From Aphis gossypii (Eukaryota > Arthropoda > Insecta > Hemiptera > Aphididae), in the NCBI RefSeq assembly GCF_020184175.1, contig NC_065530.1:18887260-18951259 (forward strand): a stretch of DNA of 64,000 nt, given 5' to 3'. Positions 48,020 through 60,407 of this stretch are shown here, piece by piece (the first letter of the stretch is position 1; each line of letters begins with the position of its first letter). The position numbers and the translations under genes are program-made. Under the pieces are notes generated by a model. The model searched no databases and was not told the DNA's origin. It was given only the letters and a program-made list of their open reading frames with translations.

Positions 48020-51000
48020 TCCGTTTGGAAATATCAATAAGAAAATAAATTATAAAATACCAAACACAATGTATTATAAATGTTAATTTTTCAGTACACA
48101 GGCGGTCTATAAACGCGGAATAAGTATGGGTCTTGACAGTAAAATCGTGTAGTAAGTCAAAAACGTAAGTTCTTAGCGAATTGAATTTATAAATTTTCAG
48201 TACCTATGTGTTAAGATATTACTAAATCAAAAAGTATTTTATGAACATTCGAAATTTAGATACTATAATATTATTAATAGTGTTTAGTACGTAGTATAGT
48301 ACGTTTTTTGTATTGAAATATAATTGAAAATTCCTTTTTTTGACTTACTTCACTAATGACTTTAAATGTTCATTAAATCATTTTCTTGAATTTAAAATAT
48401 AGTGTAATTACTACGAACCATAAAAAGTTGTAAATGACAAATATCATTTCAAATATTGTGAATTAAAAAAAAAATAACATAAAATATTCGTAAATATTAT
48501 GTATTATAATTTATGATAATAATATAAAAAATATATATATCCATTTGCGTAATTTAGTTTATTGTATTTATATAATTAATGGTAAGTATCTAGCTGTTGA
48601 AAACTTTTATCTAAACAATAATAATATATTATTTTAAAAAATACGCTTTGATGACATTGTAGTTCACTTTTTAACTAGTTAAGTAGTTCATATTTGAGTT
48701 TTTTTCAATTTATTTTATGTTTGCTATTTGCTTTATCATAAGCAATAAGTGTGTTATTTTTATAATATGATATTTTTTTTTGTTATATTTAAAAAAAAGT
48801 TATAAAATTAAATTTTTTTGTTCAGAATAAGATTGATTATATTTATCGTATTAACTTACGTATATTAATGGTTTGGTCTTCAGATTGGCTAAAACCTGTG
48901 CAGTGTATCCTAAATGATTTTTCTTTTTTCTCATCCAAAACAAAATATTACACCCATAATATATTTTCCAATTATTATTCATTCACTTTAAAATTCAATC
49001 CAATTTGGTGTAATGAATTTTATATCAGGCAGTATGGTAATATTTAAAAATATTTTCCTTGTAATAACATTATTTATTAAATTTTAATTACTCTGACTTC
49101 ATATCACAGATATCATAATTATTTCGCGCGAACTAAGTATGGGCAACAATAAAATTAATATAAATTTAAGTAACGTTTTACCACGAGGTTCATTTTCAAC
49201 TCAAAATCGACAATTATTTTTGATTTAATATATCTACTGATGGTGCGAATTATGTCAGTGAAATTCGTCGTTGAGAAATACGTTTAAATACCTATCTACA
49301 ATATTATACTGTTGTGAACGACGCGTTGTATACATTTCTTAATCCGCGGCCATTACGCTTTTCAATCGCAATTGTGTAAAACGATCTTAAATTATAATGC
49401 AAGCCGTATCCCGTGTAGATCTATCTATATAGTATATATGAAAAAACTATACCAACACTACCGCACTTGTACAGCAAGCACCTATCTATAAGAGTATAAT
49501 GTATTTATTATATTATGTATATGTATAATGTACATATTATACTTAAACTGCGTTTAATTTAACGAAAAAAAATGACGTTGATACCGAAATACAAACGATT
49601 GTTACATCACTCCATACTCGGTGCGTTACGAGATTGCTTAACGGGGTGTACCGTACCTATGAATAATATATTTTGTTTTTGTGTAATATTTTACACAAGT
49701 ATATTAATGATTATTATAATATTCCAAAAAAAAAAAAGAAAAGTATTTTAAATCAAATTTTTTCCATCGGACTTTGAATTTATCGTATGATTTAAATACT
49801 GAAATCTTATATTATATAATTTGGTTCAAAGTGTACTGATAAAAATAAATAAACACGACTAATTGATACAAAAAAAAACATCATTTTAAAAAATTCAGAT
49901 TTTAGAAAAAATTAGTTACGAGACAACCCGTATATAATTCTAAATTGGCTACCTACGGAAATTGTTATGTCGAAGGCGACGGTGGTTTATAATGGTGTTT
50001 TCTTTTATTATTAATAATTATTCAACATTTCTAATGTTCAAAATATATACTATATCCGTTAAATGAACGGCGCCAGCCTAAAAAATAAACGTCAACTGCT
50101 AAAATATTTTCGTAATCTTTTAAAAAAATGAGCAACTGACCTAAAAAAATACACATAAGTAAAGGCAAACATAAACATATTTATTACTAATTTATACAAA
50201 AGTATATTTGTAGATAGGTATATATATATAATACATACCTACTTAACAACCGATAACTGCAGCACATTCAACGGTTTATTGTTATACAATATTAAATTAA
50301 TACAATACAAATAGGTACTATATAATTATAATAATACTTTTTGACATATTATCGTCATTCCGTCCTTCTATATGACACGCTCTTTGATTTTTCCTTCCAG
50401 AGTTAAACTCATAAAAACATATAGTACCAATGATGTTATTAATTTTTTTCAATGTGTGTAATCAAATGTCATTTATATTATAATATATTATGTAGGCGGT
50501 TACCTATATATGGCTACTACTACTATTATATCTGTAGGTACGGAGATGTTACGTGAAATATTTTCTCAAAAATATAAAGCTCCCTACTTTACCTGCAATA
50601 GTTCAACTACGTTACTACAACGAGTATAGACGATAGATATTCATGTAGGTATTATTATTTTTTCGCTTGACTCTAATTTATACTCGATTTTATTTTTATT
50701 TTTATTTTTTTTTTTTGCAAATAAACACCTTCGCTTAAAAAAGTTATTCGAAAGTAACAATGATAAATATTATTCTTACTTTCAAATTTAGTGTACCCAC
50801 TCGCATCATTTTCTTTTGCGTAGTATACAAATATATATATATGGACACACGGTTAATAACATGACACTTTACAGACAAATAATCAATATTAGGCGTATGG
50901 CAATTATACGTTACCAAATATCGATGAAAAAAATTTAAAACAAAAATCATTCCACAACATATTAAGCACCTACATACTTGATGATCACATCCATTAATAA

Positions 51001-54000
51001 CATGTGAAACGCGTATCGTTAATTATGTTTAAATGAAGCTACTCGAAATACGTTAATGAATTACTCTACTGCTACCTATTTATATTTATACATAAATTGA
51101 TAAGTTAACAATTATAATATTATATACCATATAAATAATCAGTGATAACTAATATTGTTATATTTTTTAAAACAATAATCTTTCTTATAATATAATACTA
51201 CGGATTGAAGTTAATTAATAAAGGAATACTAAATAAAAAATTTCACTTTTTTACGTAGGAGATACTTGTTTCGATTTATTACACGACAATACAATTTACT
51301 AAACATTTTCTCTCAGCTCAAAATTGTACGTAGGATAATTTTACTGACACAAGCGTTTTAATGTGACATACTTATTTATTGATAAAATCATAATGAATTA
51401 TGGATACGTTAACATAAAATTGTAGCCACAAGCGCCCTAGATAAAATTTTAATGAGAGGGAGGGCAAAATAAAAAAAAAATCTCAAATTTAAGTTAAATA
51501 AAGGTGTTATGCTTTTTCCACTAATAATTAATATAAAATATATACTATTGTTTTCATAACTTATACGTCTTGTATTAGTTTATTAAAATTAATTAAAATA
51601 TATTGTAATAAGTACAGGAAAAAATAGAAAATATAATACAATCAAATGTATTATTATTGATATTGATAAATAAAAACTACACATTTATTGTTTTATTATG
51701 TCTAAGTCATTAGGTAATACTATGGTAATATTTATTGGGCGTCCATAATTGTGACACATTTAATATGGAGTTATAATTATTTTAGTTACATAAACAAATA
51801 ATATAAAATATACATGATCGATAAAGATATACCTGTATATAATTTATATTAATGGCTACAAAATTAAGTTAAAAAAAATATTATTGTATTTTCTAAGTAT
51901 TATATAAATACACATTTAAACAATGCATAATATTATTTTATCAATACTATTTTCGAAACATTTTTTTTTTTTTTTTAAAGTAAAATAATAATAATAATAA
52001 TACATTAGAATTTTAAAAAGGTAGTATAGTATATAGGTAGTTAAATGACAAAAAAATAATTTATCAATTAACACGATTTTTAATTATTATAAAAATGTAA
52101 AATGTTAATTTTTTTAATATTTTTATTGATAAATAGATACAAGATTATTATTAATTCATTATTTATTCTACATAAATTAATATTATTTTAAAAACTATAA
52201 TTTTCAAGATTTATTCAATTATAAATAAAAATTATAACCTATTTAGATTATATTTTATGAACGAGAGCAAACTCAATTAAATGTTTTTAATAATTACAGC
52301 TAAGGACATTATCTAAAATAGTACGGTGCTAGGAATTTATTTTTTTACAAAGAATGATATATATAATCATTTTAATATACCTATACTTCAAACACAAAAC
52401 AATTTCATAGACATTCTTCATAAATATCATAAAAAATTATAGTTGATAGTTAATTATATTGTCAAAGGATTCAATCATAAAATAAAGAATAATAATTAAT
52501 ATATTATTAATTATTAATATAGAATTGATAATATATAGTTGTATTTTGACTATGTATAAATATATGAGTCATCATGTCATCAATGCAACATAATACATTA
52601 TGTACTATTACAGTCGCACATTTCTTAATTTTGTACACGTAATGAACAAGCTGAGTATTACCTCCGGTTAATCTAGCCCATATAACCATACAAGTATTAC
52701 AAATTAAATTTTGTTCAATTTTTAATAATTCGCATGACATCAAAACGTCCTAGACTTGTGACACATTTAAAAACACTTTTTTGTCACTATAATATTGCAT
52801 TTTCGGTTAATATGGCATTAGGTATTATATATTACTAAAAAAATGTAAATTATCGGCACGTTTTTCTGAAAGAAGTCCGTGAAACATGGCCATAAAATTG
52901 TTATATCGGTCCATGTTATTTGCTTTAACACAAAAGAATAACCTGCTATATTATTATGATACCTTTAAGTTATCTGTTGCCGTTAAATTACTGTTGAAAT
53001 ACCTATGTGTAATCATAAATTATTTCTCTAGTAAAATTAAAATAAACAATTTTGTTTATGACAAATTTTTTTATTTATGTCATACCTAATACAACAATAC
53101 CGGAATCCCGATTATGTCAACCTCCTTCTATTGTGATATACATATCTACGTAACAAAGTTTGTTCAAGTTAAGAATAAAAAGATTATTACAGGTATTTTA
53201 ATGGAAAAAAAAATACAAATATTTTAAAATATTGAAATCTTATATTAATTAAAAAACATTTAGATTTAAAATTTTTACTTGTATAGTAGATACTTCAGCT
53301 GGAGAGTAACTTTTTTTAACTTTCTTACTACCCAGATTTTTAAGAAATGAAAAAACTATACCAACAGTTGTAAAAGGTTTCTAATAGATATTTCAGTAAA
53401 TATTTACATTGAAAGTACGTTTTTTAATTGACTTCATTTTTCGAATAGACACTATAGGATAAAAAACTATAGACAAACATACTCAAAAACTATTACATAT
53501 ATTTATAAAATCAATGATCGAATGAAATATAATATTTATATTTTTGGAATAAACTTAAATTGTAATGACATGGCACAAGAATGCCCGCCAAAATATTGAT
53601 CCACAACTCTGTTCGTCTACACTTTAATAGGACTCATAACTAATTAATACTTATCTGGTATTTTATTTTTATACATCAAAATACTACAAATGGTATTTTT
53701 CTTCAGAATATTAAATTATAAATGCTGTTGTCATTCAAAAAAGTAAAAAACTTAAAAAACAGTAAAACTTCAATCTTTTTAAAAAAAATGTTGTTTCGTA
53801 ACTATTTCAAACTATGTGGAAATACATATTTTAAAAAACGTTAATACTTGATATAGTTTTTTTTTTTTATAGGTTCATTACTCGACTAAAATTAAATCAT
53901 TTAAATTACATATTATAATGTTGTTGCTGCGTGCAATGGTGCATCGACACATTACACTGCAGTTGCAGTTGCAAAGATCGGTGTGATGATCACAAAGACG

Positions 54001-54200
54001 CCGTTGCTGTAATTGACTTTGTCAAGAACTTTCTATTACATCATCGACTAACACCTATTTTCGATTAGAGAGAATTAGAAAAAATTGCCTATACCTACTA
54101 CGTGTTGAGTAATAACATACAACATACCTATACCTACATAATTTGATGGTTTTAAAATCGGATAAGATTTGGTTGCATGTAATTAAATACGAATAGGTAA
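48020..54200. other. AT-rich intergenic DNA, no gene seen
   Basis: Homopolymer runs, an AAT microsatellite at about 51984-52003 and chance ORFs only. No splice-supported coding exon or RNA gene was recognised. Confidence 0.45.
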
Positions 54201-54235
54201 TACAGTAGATAGGTATATTATTATATGTGCATTAG

Positions 54236-54860
54236 TTACCCATCTAATAACGTCATAGGGCAGCCGATGATGACTATTAAGATCCGGAGAAAACAATGGA
54301 TTTGCATCACAGAACATAGATCCGGTTTACCGGTCTGTTTAAGAAACAACCGTGGCTGTTTTACCTGACGAGAGCCTTGACGGTTTCCGGGAACGAGCAC
54401 CGCCGTTGCAGCCTGCAATACGGTTTGTCCACCGCCGCTGCCGCGCTAGCTGACAAATGGCATTGATTGTTGCGAAGAATTGGTTTTTTCCATCGTGGAG
54501 AGTGAACGGCCTTAGCCGGTTTGTTGTTGTTTTTTCGGTGTGCCTTACTATCTTACTGTTGCACATTGCCCGTTGTGTTGACCGGTGGGGGCGAATATTA
54601 TTATGTATTATTGTATTTGTATAGGTATACACGAGGCGATAGAAGGTGGCCGGATGCGCCTTAAAAACGAAAATAGTAGGGACGGAAAAAATACATAATA
54701 AATCCGGCTGTTACCGTAATCCCAGGTCAGTCTGTGATCGTTGGAGAAAGTATATTACGGCCGTCCAAGTGAAGAGACTTAACACTGTTGAACTTACGTC
54801 TCTGCCGTATCTTTATTCTGTCACGAACGTCCCAACAACGCATTGGATACACTGAAAAAG
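54236..54860. other. CpG-rich patch, possible 5' exon or regulatory region
   Basis: This stretch is markedly GC/CpG-richer than its flanks and has overlapping ORFs on both strands (54236-54632 minus, 54646-54855 plus). The plus ORF lacks an ATG start. A donor-like AAAAAG/GTAATA occurs at 54858-54863. No protein family is recognisable. It may be a promoter or non-coding first exon, but no acceptor can be tied to it. Confidence 0.3.
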
Positions 54861-54869
54861 GTAATATTT

Positions 54870-56150
54870 TGTTTTACATCACTTTTAATTTTAATTTTCG
54901 TTTCGTTTTTTAAATCTGACTTCGATTCGTAGTTATTAAAGCTCGCTAATATTTTAGTATAAGCAATCTTTGGTTTATTTTATGATTTAAAATTCAATCT
55001 ATTATAATATATGCACCCTGCGCCCATAACTAATTTCTAACGAAAAGATATTATTAAAGTAAATTTATCAATTGATTTGATACCACTAAGATAATAATTT
55101 AGATTTAAATATTATTAGTGTGATATCAAATAAATTAAATTAAAATATTTCAGACTACTAATTTAGCTTATTTAAATTTGATAGTAAAAATTCGAATTAA
55201 TAATATAACAATAAAAAAAAATGTATTTCATTTATTTGAAAATAATTGATATATTTGATTACATTTGATTTTAAAATACTTAAATTCTTGATATTATTTT
55301 AGAACCACTGTACGTTTTTTTTTTTTTTTTTAATATGATTATACAATAGAAATACAATAGAAGGTGTACATTTTATTTTAATTCTAAACAGATTCTTAAG
55401 CCCAAGTAATCGAATTATAATTTAAACACATATCTTGGTTATTATATAGTACTGACTACTGAGTAATATATTAAACTATACTACAAACACTACTATTAAA
55501 TAATAATAAAAATAACAATAAACTACTAAAATTTTAGTATTCATTTTTTGTAAATTAAATCCGATCGATTCATCAAATCATTTACACTTTAATTATTATT
55601 AATTATAATACACTTAAATTAGACACTATGCTTCTAAAAACTGTTTGTTAATATACTGACATATTTTTTCGATTATTGAAAGCAAAAAAAAATCTCATTA
55701 AAATCCTTGGTATTCAAATATACATTGGAACTTACCTCGATTACATTTTTCCACCCTTAAAATGTTTCGATGGTCAGCGGGATACCTCGCCCATTTATTA
55801 TTTATCATTAACTTTATCAAGTTTATTAACGCAATTTGCGTTTATTCGATCTGCGGTGAGATTATTACAGAACACTATAATAATTGTATTATCATAAAAA
55901 GCGGTTGGACGAGGAAACGACGATGAAATAACCAATAGGATAAACGATATTACGTAAAACCACCAAATCGAACATAATAATATTTTTATTTGCTACCGCA
56001 TAGAGGTGTTCAATCTGTTAAGTAATTCATAACAAAAATAAAACATAATCATTAATATAATGTAATACAGAATATATAACGTTGTAGTCGCCGCTGCGAG
56101 GTCACCGATACCGTAGGTAATAGGAATATAATATTATAATTATCCACTTT
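54870..56150. other. AT-rich intergenic DNA, no gene seen
   Basis: No supportable feature was found. The ORF at 55676-55897 has no ATG start and no recognisable domain. Confidence 0.45.
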
Positions 56151-56180
56151 CTCCGTTCGGACAACGCACGCCAATAACCC

Positions 56181-56196
56181 TCTCTCTCTCTCTCTC
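56181..56196 (+). repeat. TC microsatellite
   Basis: Eight uninterrupted TC units, followed by further CT-rich sequence to about 56310. Confidence 0.85.
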
Positions 56197-57169
56197 GTGA
56201 TGAGCCATAGACTTATTACGATCTTCATACATAACTCTTTTTCCGCTTTTAAATTGTTCTTCTATCTTTTCTCTCTTTTAGCCCTCTTTCTCTCTCTACC
56301 TCAATCTTTGCTTTCCGACGCATTTATTGGTGTTGATAATATATGTATCGTAGTTGCGTGGGCTGCGCACGTCCAGTTCCGGACGTCCGGAATCGTGCCG
56401 TGCGTGGGCTGATGCTGCTGACACAATATTTGGATTTCTCAAACTGTTATTATTATTATATTTCGCGTTACGTAAAATCTTCGCTAGCTAGACGTTATGA
56501 TTTTCTATTATTTTTATTATTGTAATTGCTCCGTTTATTATATTTGTTTCGTAACTATTTATTGTTATTAGTGCAAATAACAGTAGACAGTACAGTGTTA
56601 TACCGTATTTGTATATAATATAATAAATGCATACCTATTAGTCTCGTGTTTATTTACCAAGTACAGTATGATTTGAAGCGTTAAGCTAAGTAAATATAAT
56701 AAAAAATTTAGTTTCCGGTTTGAAGGAGAGTGCAAAGTTTTATCTCCTCGAGTTAGCCAGACTGATTTGGTGTCACGTTTTTCATAATTTCGAGAACAAT
56801 ATAATCATATAACAACACGATATCATTGTAAAAAATACTTAATATAACACAAAGAAATGCTTATTTGCTATGACGCGAAGTCTGGCGAAGACGATAGATT
56901 AAAAACATCGGTAGTCGTAATAGGTATATTTACGGATAAGGAAAATAAAACTTTCGTCCACCATCTTGGCTTATATATTACTTTAATATTATAGTATGCA
57001 TATATTTGTGTAGGGCGTGTGGACAATTTTATTATTACTATTATTATAGTACAATATATTGTATTCTAGCTACGGTAATCATCTCTCTTCAAATGCATCA
57101 CATTTCAGCGATATCATATAAAACTCGAATTTCTCAGAACTCAGCTCCGACAACAGCCACGGCTCACGC

Positions 57170-58760
57170 GGAAAACGTGTCTGTGGCATAAACCACCCTT
57201 TCCGCGCCCGCCCAACGGGTACATGTGACTCGCGTATGTAACATTAATATTACGCAACTCAATAATTATTGTAAGACGTACGGGTAAATCGCGTGCTCAC
57301 TGCTCGACAGTATAATAAGAACACGTTTTTCGAAAGCGCGCCTTGTGACCGTTTAGAGACTGAGAAACCGAGGATGTAAGTGAAGTTTTTCTCCAACTCC
57401 CGCGATCGAAAATACGCATTACATTATTTCGTCATAGAGTAAAAATGTTTCTGAGGTTTTTTTTTTTTGCTTAACAGAAAACGATTCTTTACCGATATCA
57501 AACATTGACTTAAAAGTTAAATTTTTTAAGCCTACTTGCGCGTGTTATACTTATTTTATTATTGGATTTTTCTATGAACTAAACACTTGATTTACCACTT
57601 ATTGCCGCAGTAGTCCTAATCGTTAAATATTTAAGAAGACGTCTGTCGCTCCGTGTTGCAGCGGGTTTCGGGCGTCATCCCGGACCATTCGGGTCGTCAA
57701 AACGTACTTACATGTGACAAAACACTACGGACATAGCATGCCTTATTTTTTTTTATGTCTCGTGTAACTAAAATGATTTAAAAGATTCTCATTGAAACTA
57801 TCTCAACGACGTTTAGTAACGGTTTAATTTTTTTTTATTTTTATTTCTTAAAAGATCGACAACCCTGACAATTTTCACAAGTTCTGTACGTGTACATTTT
57901 GTCATTACATAATATTCGAAATTTCGCTTTCTGTGACTCATATACGTATATATAATAGTCACGCATAAAACGCCCGGGCCGGCGTGTGCGCGTAGGTAGA
58001 CATAAAAATGCAATTTAGGTATATACATCTATATAATATGTAATACAAGCACAAACGAATGACGATTGTTTTCGCGAATGCCGTCATCGCGAAAATGAAT
58101 ATGTCAACGTCATTATAATATATTATTATTTCGCGTACCTACTTGCAAAGGTAGTAATGTGTATAATACTATTATGTATTATTGTGATCCGTTGTCCTCG
58201 ATGAGACGACGACCATCCATACCGCACGTAAACGTTACGTGATAGGTGTCGTCATTATGACACTGTGCGTAGGTAGGTATAGGGAGAAATACGTAAAATT
58301 AGCGAACCATTGTTTTCACGCGTCCCTAATATTTTATCTCGTCCTACTGTTACAACCACGCACAAAAAAAAAAAAAAAAACACTACCCCTTATTCGACAA
58401 CCATCTCGGAGCTTAATTTATACTCTACCTATCGCGTGCAAGCCATTTGCTCGGAAACCGAATCGTACGTCTGTCTCGCTCGTTTTCTTTGGCGGCGGCT
58501 GATGACATAATAATAATAATACTCGCTCTCAAGGTCGACGGCATGTCGTGGCATTGAGCGCGTATGTGGGAACAGCGGTGGAAAAAACCAAATCTGGTGG
58601 GCGACGACGGAAAGTGAAAGCGTTTCGGACTCTATTCGCTTTCTCTTTGTTCGCCGGAGCAACGTTATTATAATACGCACTCACGCACGCACGCACTTAC
58701 GGCAAGCCGTCTTTGAATATATAATATAACCGCCCGCCCGCGCGTGATCGGAATGGAAAG
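57170..58760. other. Discontinuous CpG-rich patches, likely regulatory
   Basis: GC/CpG-rich blocks lie at about 57170-57420, 57600-57720, 57970-58000, 58190-58330 and 58430-58760. They include an ACGC tandem run (58682-58696) and a CGCCCGCC stretch near 58730. The ORFs here (58239-58502, 58310-58510, 58429-58680) overlap on both strands without start or domain support. The region has the look of promoter or enhancer DNA upstream of an unidentified gene. Confidence 0.3.
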
Positions 58761-59832
58761 AGTTTGAAAATCAAATCAAAACATTGGCGAGTTAATACCT
58801 TTATTAAACGATGAGCACTTGTTGATAAAACGATTTGTTTTAATTAATTAGGTAATTAATTTTTTTTTTTGAGAAAATGTAATAATATTATGTCAAGTGT
58901 ATACTTTAATCATAAGTTAGTAAGCCACAGAATTGGCCATTGTCCGTTTTCAACGAACCTAAATAAACAAATATTTTTTTCAAAAATCTAAAATAAGATT
59001 TTATTTCCAATGGACATTTCATTCGCACTACCCCTTTATGGAAAGCGGTTTGAGATCATTTTCGGGTATTTCCAGACAAGGCATATATATACGGCTTCGG
59101 CGGTTCTACTTGACATTATTTACATGCACAATGCACATATTATTAACACGTCGACGCGCAACACATCGTTATGAAATTTTTTCGATTTTACTCGCACGTT
59201 ATAATTATTATTGTTATTATTCCGTTCCATTATATTATACAACATGTCAATATACACAATATATTTATATAAATTATAACGTCTAGCACTGATCGTTTTG
59301 AAATCTTTTCGATATTTATTACATTTATTTTTTTTACACCAAACAATAGATCTCCGTATTCACATAATATTATATCGTTTTAACACATACCCAATCGCGT
59401 TGTCGATCACATTATCACAGCCATTGTAGATCCGTCAAATAACCAAGCATATTACTTCACCGCATAAAACGTGCGTACCGTGTACATGCCAAGTTGGTTG
59501 TAAATGTATTTTTTCATTATTATTCGATACTGTAAAAGTGCGCTGTTGCGAAAGACGCCGCCCAAACGTTTTGAACAGAGGCGTTACAATTCGTCTAACG
59601 CTGCAACATTGTGATATTTTAATATTGATGAACAGGTCCCCTTAATCAACAATCAAAACACTTACATAATATTATACGATTATGTCATTTTACCATAACG
59701 ACAAAATAAATACTGTCTATGGTCTACACCGGCACACGGCGTCTGACTATGGCAATATAATACACCACCAAATAAAATAATAACAATATAGCAGTTATAG
59801 GTGCCAATCATTATAGTGTGTACTATCAAGAT

Positions 59833-60248
59833 TTATCTAGATAATTATATTATATTTAAATAATTAATTGTTTTATATGTAATTTATATCAATTTAAATA
59901 AAATAAGTACATGAGATATCTAGATCATTTTTGTAATGAGATTTTCGATTTAATTTTGATATTCTTTTGGCATTTAATTATGTTATGTGTTTTCTTTTAG
60001 TTATCTTGTAGTACCTATATAATATTCTCTGTACAACCTGTAAATTATAATATGCGTTTTAATACGTATTTATAAATGATGTACAAATTTTAATTTATAT
60101 ATAACTATATAATATATAATATTATATTCATAACAAAAATGTTATTTTATGATTAATGTAAGACATATAAAATTGTTTGTTTTTATCTAGATAAATAGTT
60201 AATGTAGGTATTATCAGTTATCTTACGTAAATAATTTTTGGATTATCT
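59833..60248. promoter_or_regulatory. GATA-motif cluster with two palindromic pairs
   Basis: TTATCTAGATAA (59833-59844) and TTTATCTAGATAAA (60182-60195) each contain two WGATAR cores in palindromic arrangement. Further TTATCT cores lie at 60218-60223 and 60243-60248. All lie within 600 bp upstream of the ATG at 60408. GATA factors act in insect epidermis and fat body, so these are candidate enhancer sites. Confidence 0.35.
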
Positions 60249-60344
60249 TTATTGGTTTACAACATTAGTAGTCGGTATAATGGTACCAATACCAAACATA
60301 CTCGTAATTAAAATTATAACGATTGTTTGTGTGTGTATTACAGT

Positions 60345-60380
60345 TTTTATATCAGTATTTTTCCCCGTTTGATTCACAGT
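60345..60380 (+). promoter_or_regulatory. Putative TATA-like box and start site of the 60408 gene
   Basis: TTTTTATATC lies at 60345-60354 and an initiator-like TTCACAGTTT at 60373-60382. This would give a 5' UTR of about 30 nt. Alternatively TATTACAG just upstream is an acceptor of a non-coding first exon. Confidence 0.35.
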
Positions 60381-60407
60381 TTAGTGTCAACAAATAGCAA
60401 CAGCATC

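Noticed and set aside
58565..58572. TGTGGGAA, a canonical Su(H) binding word
   Set aside because: A single 8-bp match with no neighbouring partner site or gene is expected by chance.
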